Assembly: GCA_958295935.1 (NCBI GenBank)
Contig: OY282385.1
Coordinates: 1,178,001 to 1,242,000 of the forward strand
Length of the DNA: 64,000 nt
Direction: 5' to 3'
Origin: an uncultured Dehalococcoidia bacterium
GTDB taxonomy: Bacteria; Chloroflexota; Dehalococcoidia; Lucifugimonadales; Lucifugimonadaceae
How positions within the stretch are numbered: the first letter of the stretch is position 1; every line of letters begins with the position of its first letter. The notes beneath the pieces were generated by a model. The model saw nothing but the letters and a program-made list of their open reading frames with translations. It had not been told where the DNA came from and ran no database searches. Positions 24,549 through 33,289 of this stretch are shown piece by piece. Both the position numbers and the translations under genes were made by a program.

Positions 24549-25307
24549 GTGGAGAGATCCGTCTACTCCCGAATCATCCTGAAGCTCAGCGGGGAGTCGC
24601 TCAAGGGAGCACGCGAGTTCGGCATCGACCCCGGCACCGTGTCCTACGTAGCCTCTGAGGTCGCCGAAATTAGTAAATCCGGCGTTCAGACCGGCATCGT
24701 AGTCGGCGGCGGCAACATATGGCGTGGAGCAGAGTACGAGGCCGCAGGGATGGACCGCTCCACGGCCGACTCCGCCGGAATGCTGGCCACCATCATCAAC
24801 GCCCTCGCGCTACAGGACGCTCTTGAGGGCGCCGACCTCGAGGTGCGCACCCAATCCGCCATTTCTATGCCCTCCGTTGCAGAGCCGTACATCCGCCGGC
24901 GGGCCATACGCCACATGGAAAAGGGACGCATCGTCATCTTCGCGGGCGGCACCGGAAATCCCTACATGTCCACGGATACCGCGGCCGCGCTGCGAGCCTT
25001 GGAAGTCGGCGCGGCCGCGCTGCTCATGGCAAAGAACAAAGTTGACGGAATCTACAACGCGGACCCCAACAAATACCCCGATGCCGTGAAATTCGACCAC
25101 CTCACGCACCACGAGGCCCTTAGCCTGAGGCTGCGCGCGCTGGACAGCACCGCCCTATCCCTCTGCATGGACAACTCACTGCCGATAGTCGCGTTCAACC
25201 TGTTTCACAATGGCAGTCTGATCAACATACTATCCGGACGCCGAGTGGGTACCATGATTTCCGATTCCGGCGCCCAACTTGCAGCCGCGCCGGCCGCGTC
25301 GGGCTAA
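24549..25307 (+). CDS. pyrH: UMP kinase
   Basis: A 252-aa protein with a GTG start, 10 nt behind tsf. Amino-acid-kinase fold motifs are [77 protein letters not shown] and [17 protein letters not shown]. It converts UMP to UDP with ATP and is hexameric and allosterically controlled in known bacteria. The order tsf-pyrH-frr is conserved across bacteria. The length and start agree with the family. Confidence 0.97.
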   Translation: MERSVYSRIILKLSGESLKGAREFGIDPGTVSYVASEVAEISKSGVQTGIVVGGGNIWRGAEYEAAGMDRSTADSAGMLATIINALALQDALEGADLEVRTQSAISMPSVAEPYIRRRAIRHMEKGRIVIFAGGTGNPYMSTDTAAALRALEVGAAALLMAKNKVDGIYNADPNKYPDAVKFDHLTHHEALSLRLRALDSTALSLCMDNSLPIVAFNLFHNGSLINILSGRRVGTMISDSGAQLAAAPAASG

Positions 25308-25367
25308 CGGCCCGGCTTCACGCCATCGGCAGCGTTCGCAGGCCGAGCCAATTCAGGAGCGATTGAA

Positions 25368-25925
25368 ATGACCCTGGAATCACTGGAAGACGCCCGGAAG
25401 AGGATGGGCAGAGCCATCAACGCTTTCGAACGTGACATGGTGTCTGTACGTACCGGACGGGCCAGCGTAGGCCTCGTCGAAAACGTTCGGGTGGATTACC
25501 ACGGCACCCCCATGCCGCTCAGTCAGATAGCTCAGGTAAACGTCGGAGACGCTCGGCTGCTCGTCATACAGCCATGGGACCGCACGGCCGTTCGGTCGGT
25601 CGTCAAGGCCATACAGATCGCGGACATCGGCCTCCAGCCCAGCGTGGACGGAGACATCATCCGCATTGCCGTGCCTCCCCTCACCGAGGAACGCCGTCGA
25701 GACATCGTGAAGATGGTCAAAAGGCGGACTGAGGAGGCCAAGGTTGCGGTCAGGAACGTTCGCAGGGACGTGGTGGATCGCATCCGCAAGATGGAGCGAA
25801 GCGGAGAGATCTCTCAGGACGAAGGACGAAGGGGCCAGAATGACCTTCAGAAGATCACGGATGAGGCCGTGAAGTCCGTAGATGCCGCGTCCGAAAGCAA
25901 GGAAGCGGAGATAATGCAGGTATAG
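25368..25925 (+). CDS. frr: Ribosome recycling factor
   Basis: A 185-aa protein of typical length. It shows RTGRASVGLVENVRVDYHGT, PMPLSQIAQVNVGDARLLVI, QPWD, LTEERRRDIVKMVKRRTEEA and the C-terminal long helix of the L-shaped fold. With EF-G it splits post-termination ribosomes. It is the fourth gene of the rpsB operon. In most bacteria uppS comes next; here a 2.5-kb segment with two MBL genes lies in between. Confidence 0.97.
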   Translation: MTLESLEDARKRMGRAINAFERDMVSVRTGRASVGLVENVRVDYHGTPMPLSQIAQVNVGDARLLVIQPWDRTAVRSVVKAIQIADIGLQPSVDGDIIRIAVPPLTEERRRDIVKMVKRRTEEAKVAVRNVRRDVVDRIRKMERSGEISQDEGRRGQNDLQKITDEAVKSVDAASESKEAEIMQV

Positions 25926-26175
25926 GAGAGAGGCAGCGGCGCGCGCCGTAAGGCGCTGGCGGCCCCTTCCGACGGACTCCTGTCAGGCGCCCCGAAGGTG
26001 TTCCAGGCGGGGAGAAGGGGACAGGTGGGGTGGGATGGCGGACACCTGCCGATCTTGGTTTGGGACAAGATCATGAACCGGGTACTCACTATCTCGTGAC
26101 GGGGATATACTCGCGCAAGGTTGCAATACTGGCAGTCGATGAGGCGACGTCCGATTGACGTATGGAGGCAGCGAA
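25926..26175. other. frr-to-MBL intergenic region: hairpin and promoter-like box
   Basis: GATCTTG (26051-26057) and CAAGATC (26066-26072) are perfect inverted copies around an 8-nt loop. Further on, TATACT at 26106-26111 is a good -10 box, with only a weak -35 (TACTCA, 26083-26088) 17 bp before it. The hairpin could end the frr transcript, and the promoter could start the MBL pair. A GGAGG ribosome binding site stands 8 nt before the ATG at 26176. Confidence 0.45.
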
Positions 26176-27072
26176 ATGAAAGGGAAGATGAAGGTGGCGC
26201 TGCTAGTGTGCTGCGCTGCGGTATTTTCGATGTCGCTCGTGGCTTACAACTACCAGCAGATACCGCCGCCAACCGTGACCATGCTCGCCGACGGCGTCTA
26301 TCACTACTTCGGATTTTTCACCAGCAGCTTGGTAGTAATCTCCGACGAAGAGGTGTTGATCACCGATCCCTCCAACCCGCTCAGAGCGCAGTCCCTCAAG
26401 GAAGAGATCGCCAAGCTGACAGACTCCCCGGTCACCACTATCGCCCTAACCCACGAACATTACGACCACGTGGGCGGCACAGGCGTATTCGAAAACGCGA
26501 CCGTCGTCTGTCATAGGAACTGCCAAACTGTGTTCGACCTGGACTCGCTTGGGGACGTTCCGCAGGTGGATGAAACGTTCGACGAATTCAAGGAAATCCG
26601 CGTGGGCGACAAGGTAGTCCAACTGCACTACCTCGGCCCCGGCGACGGCGACGCTACGACCATCGTATACATGCCGACCGAGCGGATCGTCGCCACCGCA
26701 GACCTGTACGAGCCGCGCGCCCTCACACACAAGAACTGGGTTGACGACAAGAACTTCACCGGCGTGCGTCACATCCTCAACACCATCAGCAATTGGGACG
26801 TCGATCACGCCATCAACGCCCATTCGCCGGGAACCGACCCGGTCGACCTCCAAGAGAACGTCGAGTACTACAACGACCTGTACGACGCAGTGAAAGCCGC
26901 GGTCGAAGAGGCCGTCGCGCAGGCCGGCGGATCGTCATTCGCCGCGTACGGGCTGTTCGACACTCTCCCGCAGACGATGGAGTTGGAAAAGTACAGTGAC
27001 TGGGGACAGTACGATTCTTCGTTACCGAGACACGTGGAGAGGATGCTCCTGGCGATCTACCACGGGGACTAG
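26176..27072 (+). CDS. Exported metallo-beta-lactamase-fold hydrolase 1
   Basis: A 298-aa protein. The start at 26176 is chosen for the GGAGG 8 nt upstream. Residues 6-23 are a hydrophobic signal-like segment without a proper lipobox. The MBL core follows: LTHEHYDHVGGTG (H93, H95, D97, H98), ATADLYEP (D176) and NAHSPG (H216). The middle ligand usually found as GHTxGD is not obvious; the aligned stretch is HYLGPGDGDATTI, leaving His151 as a candidate. The substrate is unknown. It is a close paralogue of the next gene, whose signal and linker are longer; this copy seems to have lost the lipobox Cys and the linker. The location between frr and uppS is unusual. Confidence 0.82.
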   Translation: MKGKMKVALLVCCAAVFSMSLVAYNYQQIPPPTVTMLADGVYHYFGFFTSSLVVISDEEVLITDPSNPLRAQSLKEEIAKLTDSPVTTIALTHEHYDHVGGTGVFENATVVCHRNCQTVFDLDSLGDVPQVDETFDEFKEIRVGDKVVQLHYLGPGDGDATTIVYMPTERIVATADLYEPRALTHKNWVDDKNFTGVRHILNTISNWDVDHAINAHSPGTDPVDLQENVEYYNDLYDAVKAAVEEAVAQAGGSSFAAYGLFDTLPQTMELEKYSDWGQYDSSLPRHVERMLLAIYHGD

Positions 27073-27113
27073 AGGCGGACTTGCGAATTGAGCGCCCCGA
27101 GGAGGGTAATGGA

Positions 27114-28217
27114 ATGAGCGAGAGGCTGAAGCCGGCGCTGGCAGTGTGCTGCGCTGCGATACTTTCCCTGCTACTGCTGGCGGCCTGCAGATCAGAGGCC
27201 CCTGCGCCCACGGCAACCTCCGCGCCCGCCCCTACGGCGACTTCCGCGCCCGCGCCCACGGCGACCTCAGCGCCCGCCCCTACGGCAACCTCCGCGCCTG
27301 CCCCTACGGCGACTTCCGCGCCCGCGCCCACGGCGACCTCCGCGCCTGCGCCCACGGCAACGACGGAAGCTCCGCCGGACGAAGGACCCTCATTCCAGAT
27401 CCCCCCGCCAACCATGACCATGCTCGCCGACGGCGTCTATCACTACTTCGGATTTTTTACCAGCAGCCTGGTAGTAATCTCCGGAGGAGAGGTACTCATC
27501 ACCGATACTGCCAACCCGCTCAGGGCGCAGTCCCTCAAGGAAGAAATCGCCAAACTGACAGACTCCCCGGTCACCACTATCGCTCTAACCCACGAGCATT
27601 ACGACCACGTGGGCGGCACAGGACTGTTCGAAGACGCCACTATCATCTGTCAATGGAACTGCCAGTTCGCTTTCGACCTCAGCCAGAGCCCCTTTGCCGA
27701 CGTCCCGACTGAGTACGAGACGTTCGACGACTTCAGGGAAATACGCGTAGGAGACAAGATCGTCCAACTGCACTACCTCGGCCCCGGCGACGGCGACGCT
27801 ACGGCGATCATCTACATGCCGGCCGAGAGGATAATCGTAACCGCGGACATGTACGAGCCGCGAGCCCTCACACACAAGAACTGGGTTGACGACAAGAACT
27901 TTGCGGGCACCCGCCGCATCCTCAACATCATCAGCGGATGGAACATCGATCACGCCATCAACGCCCATTCGCCGGGGACCAACCCGCTGGACCTCCTGGA
28001 GAACGTCGAGTACTACAACGACCTCTACGACGCAGTGAAAGCCGCGGTCGACGAGGCCATCGCGCAGGCCGGCGGCTCGACATTCGCCGCATACGGGCTG
28101 TTCGACACTCTCCCGCAGACGATGGAGTTGGAAAAGTACCGTGACTGGGCAGAGTACGACTCTTCGTTCCCGCGGCACGTGGAAAGGATGCTCCTGGCGG
28201 TCTATCACGGGGACTAG
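27114..28217 (+). CDS. Metallo-beta-lactamase-fold lipoprotein 2
   Basis: A 367-aa protein from the ATG at 27114, preceded by GGAGGG. The signal peptide ends in LLLLAAC (Cys25), so it should be a lipoprotein. Then come seven 8-residue units (APAPTATS) forming an extended linker, and the MBL domain, nearly identical in layout to the previous gene: LTHEHYDHVGGTG, HYLGPGDGDATAI, VTADMYEP and NAHSPG. Long stretches of DNA, notably the last ~150 bp, are almost the same in the two genes, indicating recent duplication or gene conversion. Known exported MBL proteins hydrolyse esters, sulfates, lactones or thioesters; nothing in the neighbourhood narrows this. Confidence 0.83.
   Translation: MSERLKPALAVCCAAILSLLLLAACRSEAPAPTATSAPAPTATSAPAPTATSAPAPTATSAPAPTATSAPAPTATSAPAPTATTEAPPDEGPSFQIPPPTMTMLADGVYHYFGFFTSSLVVISGGEVLITDTANPLRAQSLKEEIAKLTDSPVTTIALTHEHYDHVGGTGLFEDATIICQWNCQFAFDLSQSPFADVPTEYETFDDFREIRVGDKIVQLHYLGPGDGDATAIIYMPAERIIVTADMYEPRALTHKNWVDDKNFAGTRRILNIISGWNIDHAINAHSPGTNPLDLLENVEYYNDLYDAVKAAVDEAIAQAGGSTFAAYGLFDTLPQTMELEKYRDWAEYDSSFPRHVERMLLAVYHGD
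27198..27365 (+). repeat. Seven tandem 24-bp units encoding the APAPTATS linker
   Basis: Each unit encodes Ala-Pro-Ala-Pro-Thr-Ala-Thr-Ser (the last ends in Thr). Units differ mainly at third codon positions, alternating between GCGCCCACGGCAACC-like and GCCCCTACGGCGACT-like versions. This suggests expansion of a two-unit module. Copy number probably varies between strains. Confidence 0.9.
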
Positions 28218-28477
28218 AGACGGGCTGCTAAGTTCCCGACTCCATCCGCCGCCCACTCCCTGCCAAAACAGGGACAGGCTGGAGCCGCGGAAGCCAGGCA
28301 AAAGCAAAAGCGGTTGTCCCCCTGCCCTCTGCGAAGGTAGGGGGATCCAACGCGGGCTGAAATCCACAACTCCGCTCACCCCTATTCCATGCCAAGAAAC
28401 AGGGGCAGGCTGTACCCTTACCGTACCGTTGAGATTTATTGGATACCCTCCCAGGCTGTCCCGGACCTTCCCAAACC
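28218..28477. other. Hairpin-rich intergenic region before uppS
   Basis: The segment TGCCAA(G)AAACAGGG..CAGGCTG occurs twice, near 28260 and near 28391, each inside a small inverted repeat (TCCCTG..CAGGGA in the first, CCCCT..AGGGG in the second). Between them CCCCCT near 28319 and AGGGGG near 28340 form a third stem. It ends with the 19-bp motif shared with 22073-22091. No ORF here looks real. Confidence 0.5.
28433..28451 (+). repeat. 19-bp dispersed motif, copy 2
   Basis: Identical to 22073-22091. Again it lies directly upstream of a gene, here uppS. Confidence 0.6.
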
Positions 28478-29239
28478 ATGACCTCGCCCAGCACGAACAA
28501 CGCCACGCGCCCCAGTCCTGCGGCCATCGCCTCGTCGAAGGCTCACCACCGCACTGCTCCCCACCACATGGCCATCATCATGGACGGAAACGGGAGGTGG
28601 GCGGAAGAACGCGGCCTTCCCCGCTCAGAGGGCCACCGCGCGGGGTACGAGAACATACGCGGAGTAGTGGAGCAGCTTGGAAGAGCCGGGGTCCGATACG
28701 TCACCCTATTCGCCTTTTCCACGGAAAACTGGGACCGCCCAAGCGAGGAGGTGAGCAGCATACTCGCGCTTGCGAGCGAGGTGATAAAGGTGGAGACCAA
28801 GGAGCTGCACCGGAAGAACGTGCGCATCCTGCACGTCGGCAGAAGCGACCGCCTCCCGGCGGAGTTGCAAAGCGAGATCGTACAGGCGATGGAGTTGACC
28901 CGTGAAAACACCGGCCTGACTCTGTGCGTTGCGTTCGACTACGGCGGGCGTACGGAGATCGTGCAGGCCGTGAGGTCCATAGTGGAGGAGGGCCTGCCTT
29001 CCGAAGAGGTCACGGAGGAATCCTTTGCAAGCCGCCTCCTGACACGAGAAATACCAGACCCGGATCTGATCATCCGCACCGGCGGCGAGTTCAGGATAAG
29101 CAACTTCCTTCTATGGCAGTCGGCGTACGCGGAGTTCTACTCTGCGCCTGTAAACTGGCCGGACTTCAAGGATTCTCGCATTGATTGTGCGCTCGATGAA
29201 TACGGCAGACGAGAACGCCGCTTCGGCCGGGTCAGGTAG
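28478..29239 (+). CDS. uppS: Undecaprenyl diphosphate synthase (cis-prenyltransferase)
   Basis: A 253-aa protein from the ATG at 28478. It has the UPP synthase signatures: MAIIMDGNGRWAEERGLPRS with the catalytic Asp, GYENIRGVVEQ, TLFAFSTENWDRP, LCVAFDYGGRTEIV, and the C-terminal DLIIRTGGEFRISNFLLWQ, AYAEFY. It condenses eight isopentenyl units onto farnesyl diphosphate to make the C55 carrier lipid for cell-wall and polysaccharide synthesis. About 25 extra residues precede the conserved core. The cdsA reading frame starts inside its 3' end, showing tight coupling. It resumes the conserved frr-uppS-cdsA-dxr-rseP order. Confidence 0.95.
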   Translation: MTSPSTNNATRPSPAAIASSKAHHRTAPHHMAIIMDGNGRWAEERGLPRSEGHRAGYENIRGVVEQLGRAGVRYVTLFAFSTENWDRPSEEVSSILALASEVIKVETKELHRKNVRILHVGRSDRLPAELQSEIVQAMELTRENTGLTLCVAFDYGGRTEIVQAVRSIVEEGLPSEEVTEESFASRLLTREIPDPDLIIRTGGEFRISNFLLWQSAYAEFYSAPVNWPDFKDSRIDCALDEYGRRERRFGRVR

Positions 29240-30356
29240 AGCGGAAGGGCAAGAGAGGGGCTATCGGGACGGCCTTTCGACCGGCTCGTCCAATCTGCGC
29301 CGTCGTCTGCTCACCGCGGCCGTGGGAATACCCATCGTCCTGCTCACTATCATTTTTGGCGGCGTTACCGGCGTGAGCGCGCTCGCCATGGCAGCAGCGT
29401 TGATGGCCGGGTATGAACTGTCGCGAATGGCCAAACTGCGCGGCCCGCGGCGCATCGCTCTCACGGCGGTCCCCGTACTTCTGACGGCTGTAGGGGCCGT
29501 GATCGCCGCGTCAGGGTCTTGGGTCGGAGACGGCCGCCCCATCGATCCAACAGGGTACGAGTCGTGGTTATGGTGGGCGATGCGACTGTCCGACTGGAGC
29601 CTCCTCGCAGGAATAATCGCTCTGGCGCTATCAGCGTTGTTGTTGGCAACTGCCGCGGTAGCCCGAGATTCCTCCCGCGGACCCCGCTTGATGGCTTGTG
29701 CCGCGATCTGGTTCGGCCTGCTTCTGGCACACGCTCCACTTGCCGTGAGAGCAGATCACTTGTGGGTGCGTGGAGTCACTGCGGATACTTTGCCTCCCAT
29801 TCATTCTGCACTAGCCCACTACGGCGGCGGGAGTGCGCTAATCCTCATCGCCGTGCTTGGCGTTTTCGCATCCGACACAGGGGCCTACGCTGTCGGGCGT
29901 ATCATCGGACGGCATAAGTTGGCGCCGGGCATTAGCCCTGGCAAGACCGTCGAGGGACTTATAGGCGGCGTAGCTCTCTGTGCCGTGGCAGTAACCGCTC
30001 TGGGACTGCTCCTCGACCCACTTCAAAACTACGGTGACGGCCTTCTACTACCTGACCTGCGTCCCCTTCGTCAGGATATTCAGATAATCGACCTCTGGGT
30101 ATGGACCCTGCTCGGAGTTACTATGGGCCTCATAGCCGCGGGCGGCGACCTCGCGGTCTCCTGGCTGAAGAGGCGAGCGGAGGTTAAAGATTCAGGACGG
30201 GCGTTGCCGGGGCACGGGGGGATTCTCGACCGCATCGACTCTCTCGCGCCTAGCCTCGCACTGGTCTTCTGGGCAGGTATATTGATATCAAGCTGGTACT
30301 GGCCTACCGGCGGCCTCAGCTTCCGAGAGCCATACCCAATGCCTGTCATACCATGA
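29196..30356 (+). CDS. cdsA: Phosphatidate cytidylyltransferase
   Basis: A 386-aa protein; the start ATG at 29196 lies inside uppS, overlapping by 44 nt, and a TTG at 29181 is an alternative. After a ~40-residue hydrophilic N-terminus come about eight membrane helices (AVGIPIVLLTIIFGGVTGV, LIAVLGVFASDTGAYAVGR). The C-terminal region keeps the family signature: GRHKLAPGISPGKTVEGLIG and GDLAVSWLKRRAEVKDSGRA followed by LPGHGGILDRIDSL. It makes CDP-diacylglycerol from phosphatidic acid and CTP in the membrane. The protein is ~100 residues longer than typical CdsA (about 280 aa), because of the N-terminus and an enlarged loop between early helices. Confidence 0.93.
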   Translation: MNTADENAASAGSGRAEGQERGYRDGLSTGSSNLRRRLLTAAVGIPIVLLTIIFGGVTGVSALAMAAALMAGYELSRMAKLRGPRRIALTAVPVLLTAVGAVIAASGSWVGDGRPIDPTGYESWLWWAMRLSDWSLLAGIIALALSALLLATAAVARDSSRGPRLMACAAIWFGLLLAHAPLAVRADHLWVRGVTADTLPPIHSALAHYGGGSALILIAVLGVFASDTGAYAVGRIIGRHKLAPGISPGKTVEGLIGGVALCAVAVTALGLLLDPLQNYGDGLLLPDLRPLRQDIQIIDLWVWTLLGVTMGLIAAGGDLAVSWLKRRAEVKDSGRALPGHGGILDRIDSLAPSLALVFWAGILISSWYWPTGGLSFREPYPMPVIP

Positions 30357-30378
30357 AACGCCTGTACCGGTAACCGCG

Positions 30379-31518
30379 ATGAAAGACAACCCGACCAGAC
30401 TGGTCATCCTGGGCTCCACAGGATCGGTTGGACGCCAAACCCTCGACGTGGTGAGGAATTTCCGGGGTGAGTTCGAGGTACTCGGTCTTTGCGCGGGCAA
30501 CAACACTCAGTTGCTTCAGACGCAGATCGACGAGTTTCGCCCTCGCTTCTACCACGCCGTGAACAACGGGACGGTCTGCAACGGGGCGCAACTTGCCGAG
30601 CCTTCGGAGATTGCCTCCCTTCCCGAAGCCGACCTCGTCGTGGGCGCAACCGCGGGCTGCGCGGGTATGATGCCCGCGCTTGCCGCTCTCCAGGCGGGCA
30701 AACCCCTCGCCCTTGCCAACAAGGAGCCGATCGTGATGGCCGGCGAGTTGCTCTTTCAGGCGGCCAGGAAACATGGAGGGGAGATACGCCCGGTGGACAG
30801 CGAACCCTCCGCAATATGGCAGTGCATACGGGGCGAGCCGTCAGCCGTGAGGAAGCTATTCATAACCGCGTCGGGAGGGGCTTTCAGGGACCGCAGTTGG
30901 GACTCCCTGGCAGCGGTCACGCCCGAGGAGGCCCTCAAGCATCCGACCTGGCAGATGGGCCCCAAGATCACGATTGACTCTGCAACGTTGATGAACAAAG
31001 CCTTCGAGGTGATCGAGGCTCGGTGGCTGTTCGACATTCCCTTCGAGAACATCGAGGCGGTGATACACCGTCAGAGCATTGTGCACTCGATGGTGGAGTT
31101 CGAGGACGGCAGCGTCAAGGCGCAGTTGGGAGCGCCCGACATGCGTCTGCCAATTCAGTACGCCATGTTCTACCCAAAGCGCAAGGCCAACCCGGACCTG
31201 CCGCGCTACGATCCGGTGCGAGGGGGCCCGCTTACCTTCGAAGCGATGGATCCGACCCGTTACCCTTGCTACGAGCTCGCCATCGAGTACGGCAGCAGGG
31301 GCGGCGACTGGCCCGCGGCCTTGGCAGGTGCAGATGAGGCGGCCGTCTCCCTCTTCCTGGAGGGAAAGATCGGCTTCACCGACCTGCCGAACGTGGTAGC
31401 CGGAACGCTCAACGCCCATCGGCCTGTCCCGCAGCCCGACGTCGAGGACGTAATCGAAACGGCAGCCTGGGCCCAGGCCCACACACTGGGCCTTGCGAAA
31501 TCCTCGCGGCGCAGGTGA
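30379..31518 (+). CDS. dxr: 1-deoxy-D-xylulose 5-phosphate reductoisomerase
   Basis: A 379-aa protein. It shows the NADPH-binding LVILGSTGSVGRQTLDVV, LALANKEPIVMAGELL, the substrate loop PVDSEPSAIWQCI, TASGGAFRD, HPTWQMGPKITIDSATLMNK and FEVIEARWLFD. It catalyses the first committed step of the MEP isoprenoid pathway, feeding the uppS product two genes upstream. Typical length and a methionine close to the glycine-rich loop support the start. It sits 22 nt after cdsA and 52 nt before rseP. Confidence 0.96.
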   Translation: MKDNPTRLVILGSTGSVGRQTLDVVRNFRGEFEVLGLCAGNNTQLLQTQIDEFRPRFYHAVNNGTVCNGAQLAEPSEIASLPEADLVVGATAGCAGMMPALAALQAGKPLALANKEPIVMAGELLFQAARKHGGEIRPVDSEPSAIWQCIRGEPSAVRKLFITASGGAFRDRSWDSLAAVTPEEALKHPTWQMGPKITIDSATLMNKAFEVIEARWLFDIPFENIEAVIHRQSIVHSMVEFEDGSVKAQLGAPDMRLPIQYAMFYPKRKANPDLPRYDPVRGGPLTFEAMDPTRYPCYELAIEYGSRGGDWPAALAGADEAAVSLFLEGKIGFTDLPNVVAGTLNAHRPVPQPDVEDVIETAAWAQAHTLGLAKSSRRR

Positions 31519-31570
31519 TCTCTCTAATCTGCATGAGGCAAAGCGAGTCGGGAGTTCGTAAAATCATAAT

Positions 31571-33232
31571 ATGCCTCTGACCGCTCTCTACGGCATTCTG
31601 ACCTTTGCCCTCATCCTGGGCCCGCTCATCATCCTGCACGAGCTGGGCCACCTTCTCGTCGCCCGTCGAATGGGCGTGAAGGTACTGGAGTTTGGGGTCG
31701 GCTTTCCCCCCCGGGCTACCGCGCTGTGGTGGTCGGGACACACTTCGATTCGGCTGACACCGGACACGGCATACCGCTTCGAGGACGGCCGCACGCGGGT
31801 CAAACCAGGCGAGATGGTCTCGGTTCACTATCGGAGACAAGACGACGGAGAGCCGGCGGCCCACACAGTTCGGCGAATGGAAAAGTCGGACGAGGAGAGA
31901 CGCGCGGAGGGCGCGCCAGTCATCACCGGCAAGGTGAGGGAGGCATCCTCCGAGAAGTTGGTAATCGCGGACCTGATGTGGTCGTTGAACTGGCTGCCCA
32001 TCGGCGGTTTTGTGCGCATGTTGGGCGAGGAGGACCCCTCGGCTCAGGGTAGCCTCGCGTCCAAAACGCCATGGCAGCGCATCTCCGTGATGGGCGCAGG
32101 CGCGGCGGTCAACGCGATTCTTCCCTTCATCATCTTCCCGGCAGTATTGCTGATACCCCAGCAGCTGGTAACCGGCGACGTGGTAGTGACGAGCGTGATG
32201 CCCGGCTCGCCCGCAGAGGCGGCGGGCATAGAGGAGGGGGACAAGCTCGTCGGAGTGGACGGCCGGCGGATTCGTAGCGTAGGAGACCTGCAACAGGCGG
32301 TGACGATCAAACTGGGCGCGGCCAGTTCCTGGGAGATCCAGCGCGGTATCCCGGATCCGTTTCCTCAGCCCACGGAACCGGCGTACCAGTACACCGGAGA
32401 GGTGGATACGGTCGAGGTGGTGCCCAGATGGCATCCACCTCGCCGAGAGATCGTGGAAACGGTAACCCACCCGGATAGCCAGATCTCCCTTAGAGAGGCG
32501 CGACTGTACAACCCTCTCTCAGGACTGGCAGACACTCTCACGGTGGTCGGGCAGCCAACCGACCGCGCGGGCGAAATACCCTTGGCCGAGACTCGAAGAA
32601 TCCGGCTGGGCCTTGAGATCGGGGACGTGCTGCGCATCGTTCCCGTGGTGCAAGACCCTGCAACCGAGGTGTCCCTGGCCGATGCCCGGGAATACGATTT
32701 CGACCTCGGCGTCGATACCTTCATTCAGGAGGGAGCGGCCGGTGTCCAGATAGGCATGGCGAACCAGCGGGTCGAAAGCCGTTCCCTGCCGCCGTGGGAG
32801 GCGATACCGCAAGGTCTTCGGGGCGCGTTCGACGTGATCATACTTACCAAGAACGCGGTCACCGGCATCCTGATAGGCAGCAGCAATCCTCAGTTCAGCG
32901 GCCCGTCCGCGGTCGGGCCGGTCGGTATAGGGCAGGTTGGAGGAGAAATTGCCGCTTCCGACGCCAGCTTCGGTGCAAAAGTAGCGGTGCTGGCAAGCCT
33001 TGCCGGGGCCCTCAGCTTCAGCCTGGCGGTCATCAACATTCTGCCGATACCGGCCTTGGACGGCGGGCGCATATTCTTCGTAGTCATAGAACTTCTACGC
33101 GGCGGAAAGCGGATATCTCCCAAGCGAGAAGGGCTCGTACACCTCATAGGCTTCGCCCTTATCATTGGCATCATCGCGCTGGTCTCTGCACAGGACATCG
33201 CCAGAATCATCAGGGGCGAGAGTTTCTTCTAA
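31571..33232 (+). CDS. rseP: Site-2 membrane metalloprotease (RseP/RIP family) with large insertions
   Basis: A 553-aa protein, much longer than the usual 350-450. The zinc site is HELGH (His23, Glu24, His27) in the first helix, followed by VKVLEFGVGFPP; the third ligand is Asp497 in NILPIPALDGGRIFF. A PDZ domain with VMPGSPAEAAGIEEGDKLVG lies in the middle. Two insertions stand out. One is about 90 residues between GFPP and SLNWLPIGGFVRMLGE, where most homologues have about ten. The other is a ~150-residue beta-rich stretch after the PDZ core, before the last two helices. The protease cleaves membrane-bound anti-sigma factors or leftover signal peptides; no anti-sigma gene is adjacent. It ends the conserved rpsB-rseP block. 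Confidence 0.92.
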   Translation: MPLTALYGILTFALILGPLIILHELGHLLVARRMGVKVLEFGVGFPPRATALWWSGHTSIRLTPDTAYRFEDGRTRVKPGEMVSVHYRRQDDGEPAAHTVRRMEKSDEERRAEGAPVITGKVREASSEKLVIADLMWSLNWLPIGGFVRMLGEEDPSAQGSLASKTPWQRISVMGAGAAVNAILPFIIFPAVLLIPQQLVTGDVVVTSVMPGSPAEAAGIEEGDKLVGVDGRRIRSVGDLQQAVTIKLGAASSWEIQRGIPDPFPQPTEPAYQYTGEVDTVEVVPRWHPPRREIVETVTHPDSQISLREARLYNPLSGLADTLTVVGQPTDRAGEIPLAETRRIRLGLEIGDVLRIVPVVQDPATEVSLADAREYDFDLGVDTFIQEGAAGVQIGMANQRVESRSLPPWEAIPQGLRGAFDVIILTKNAVTGILIGSSNPQFSGPSAVGPVGIGQVGGEIAASDASFGAKVAVLASLAGALSFSLAVINILPIPALDGGRIFFVVIELLRGGKRISPKREGLVHLIGFALIIGIIALVSAQDIARIIRGESFF

Positions 33233-33289
33233 CGTCTGGGGCGCCGCCCGGCCAAGAGGGTGCGGTGAATCGGGGAGTTGGATGCAGAA

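Noticed and set aside
31409-32470. 353-aa minus-strand ORF opposite dxr and rseP
   Set aside because: A shadow frame; both plus-strand genes show all conserved motifs.
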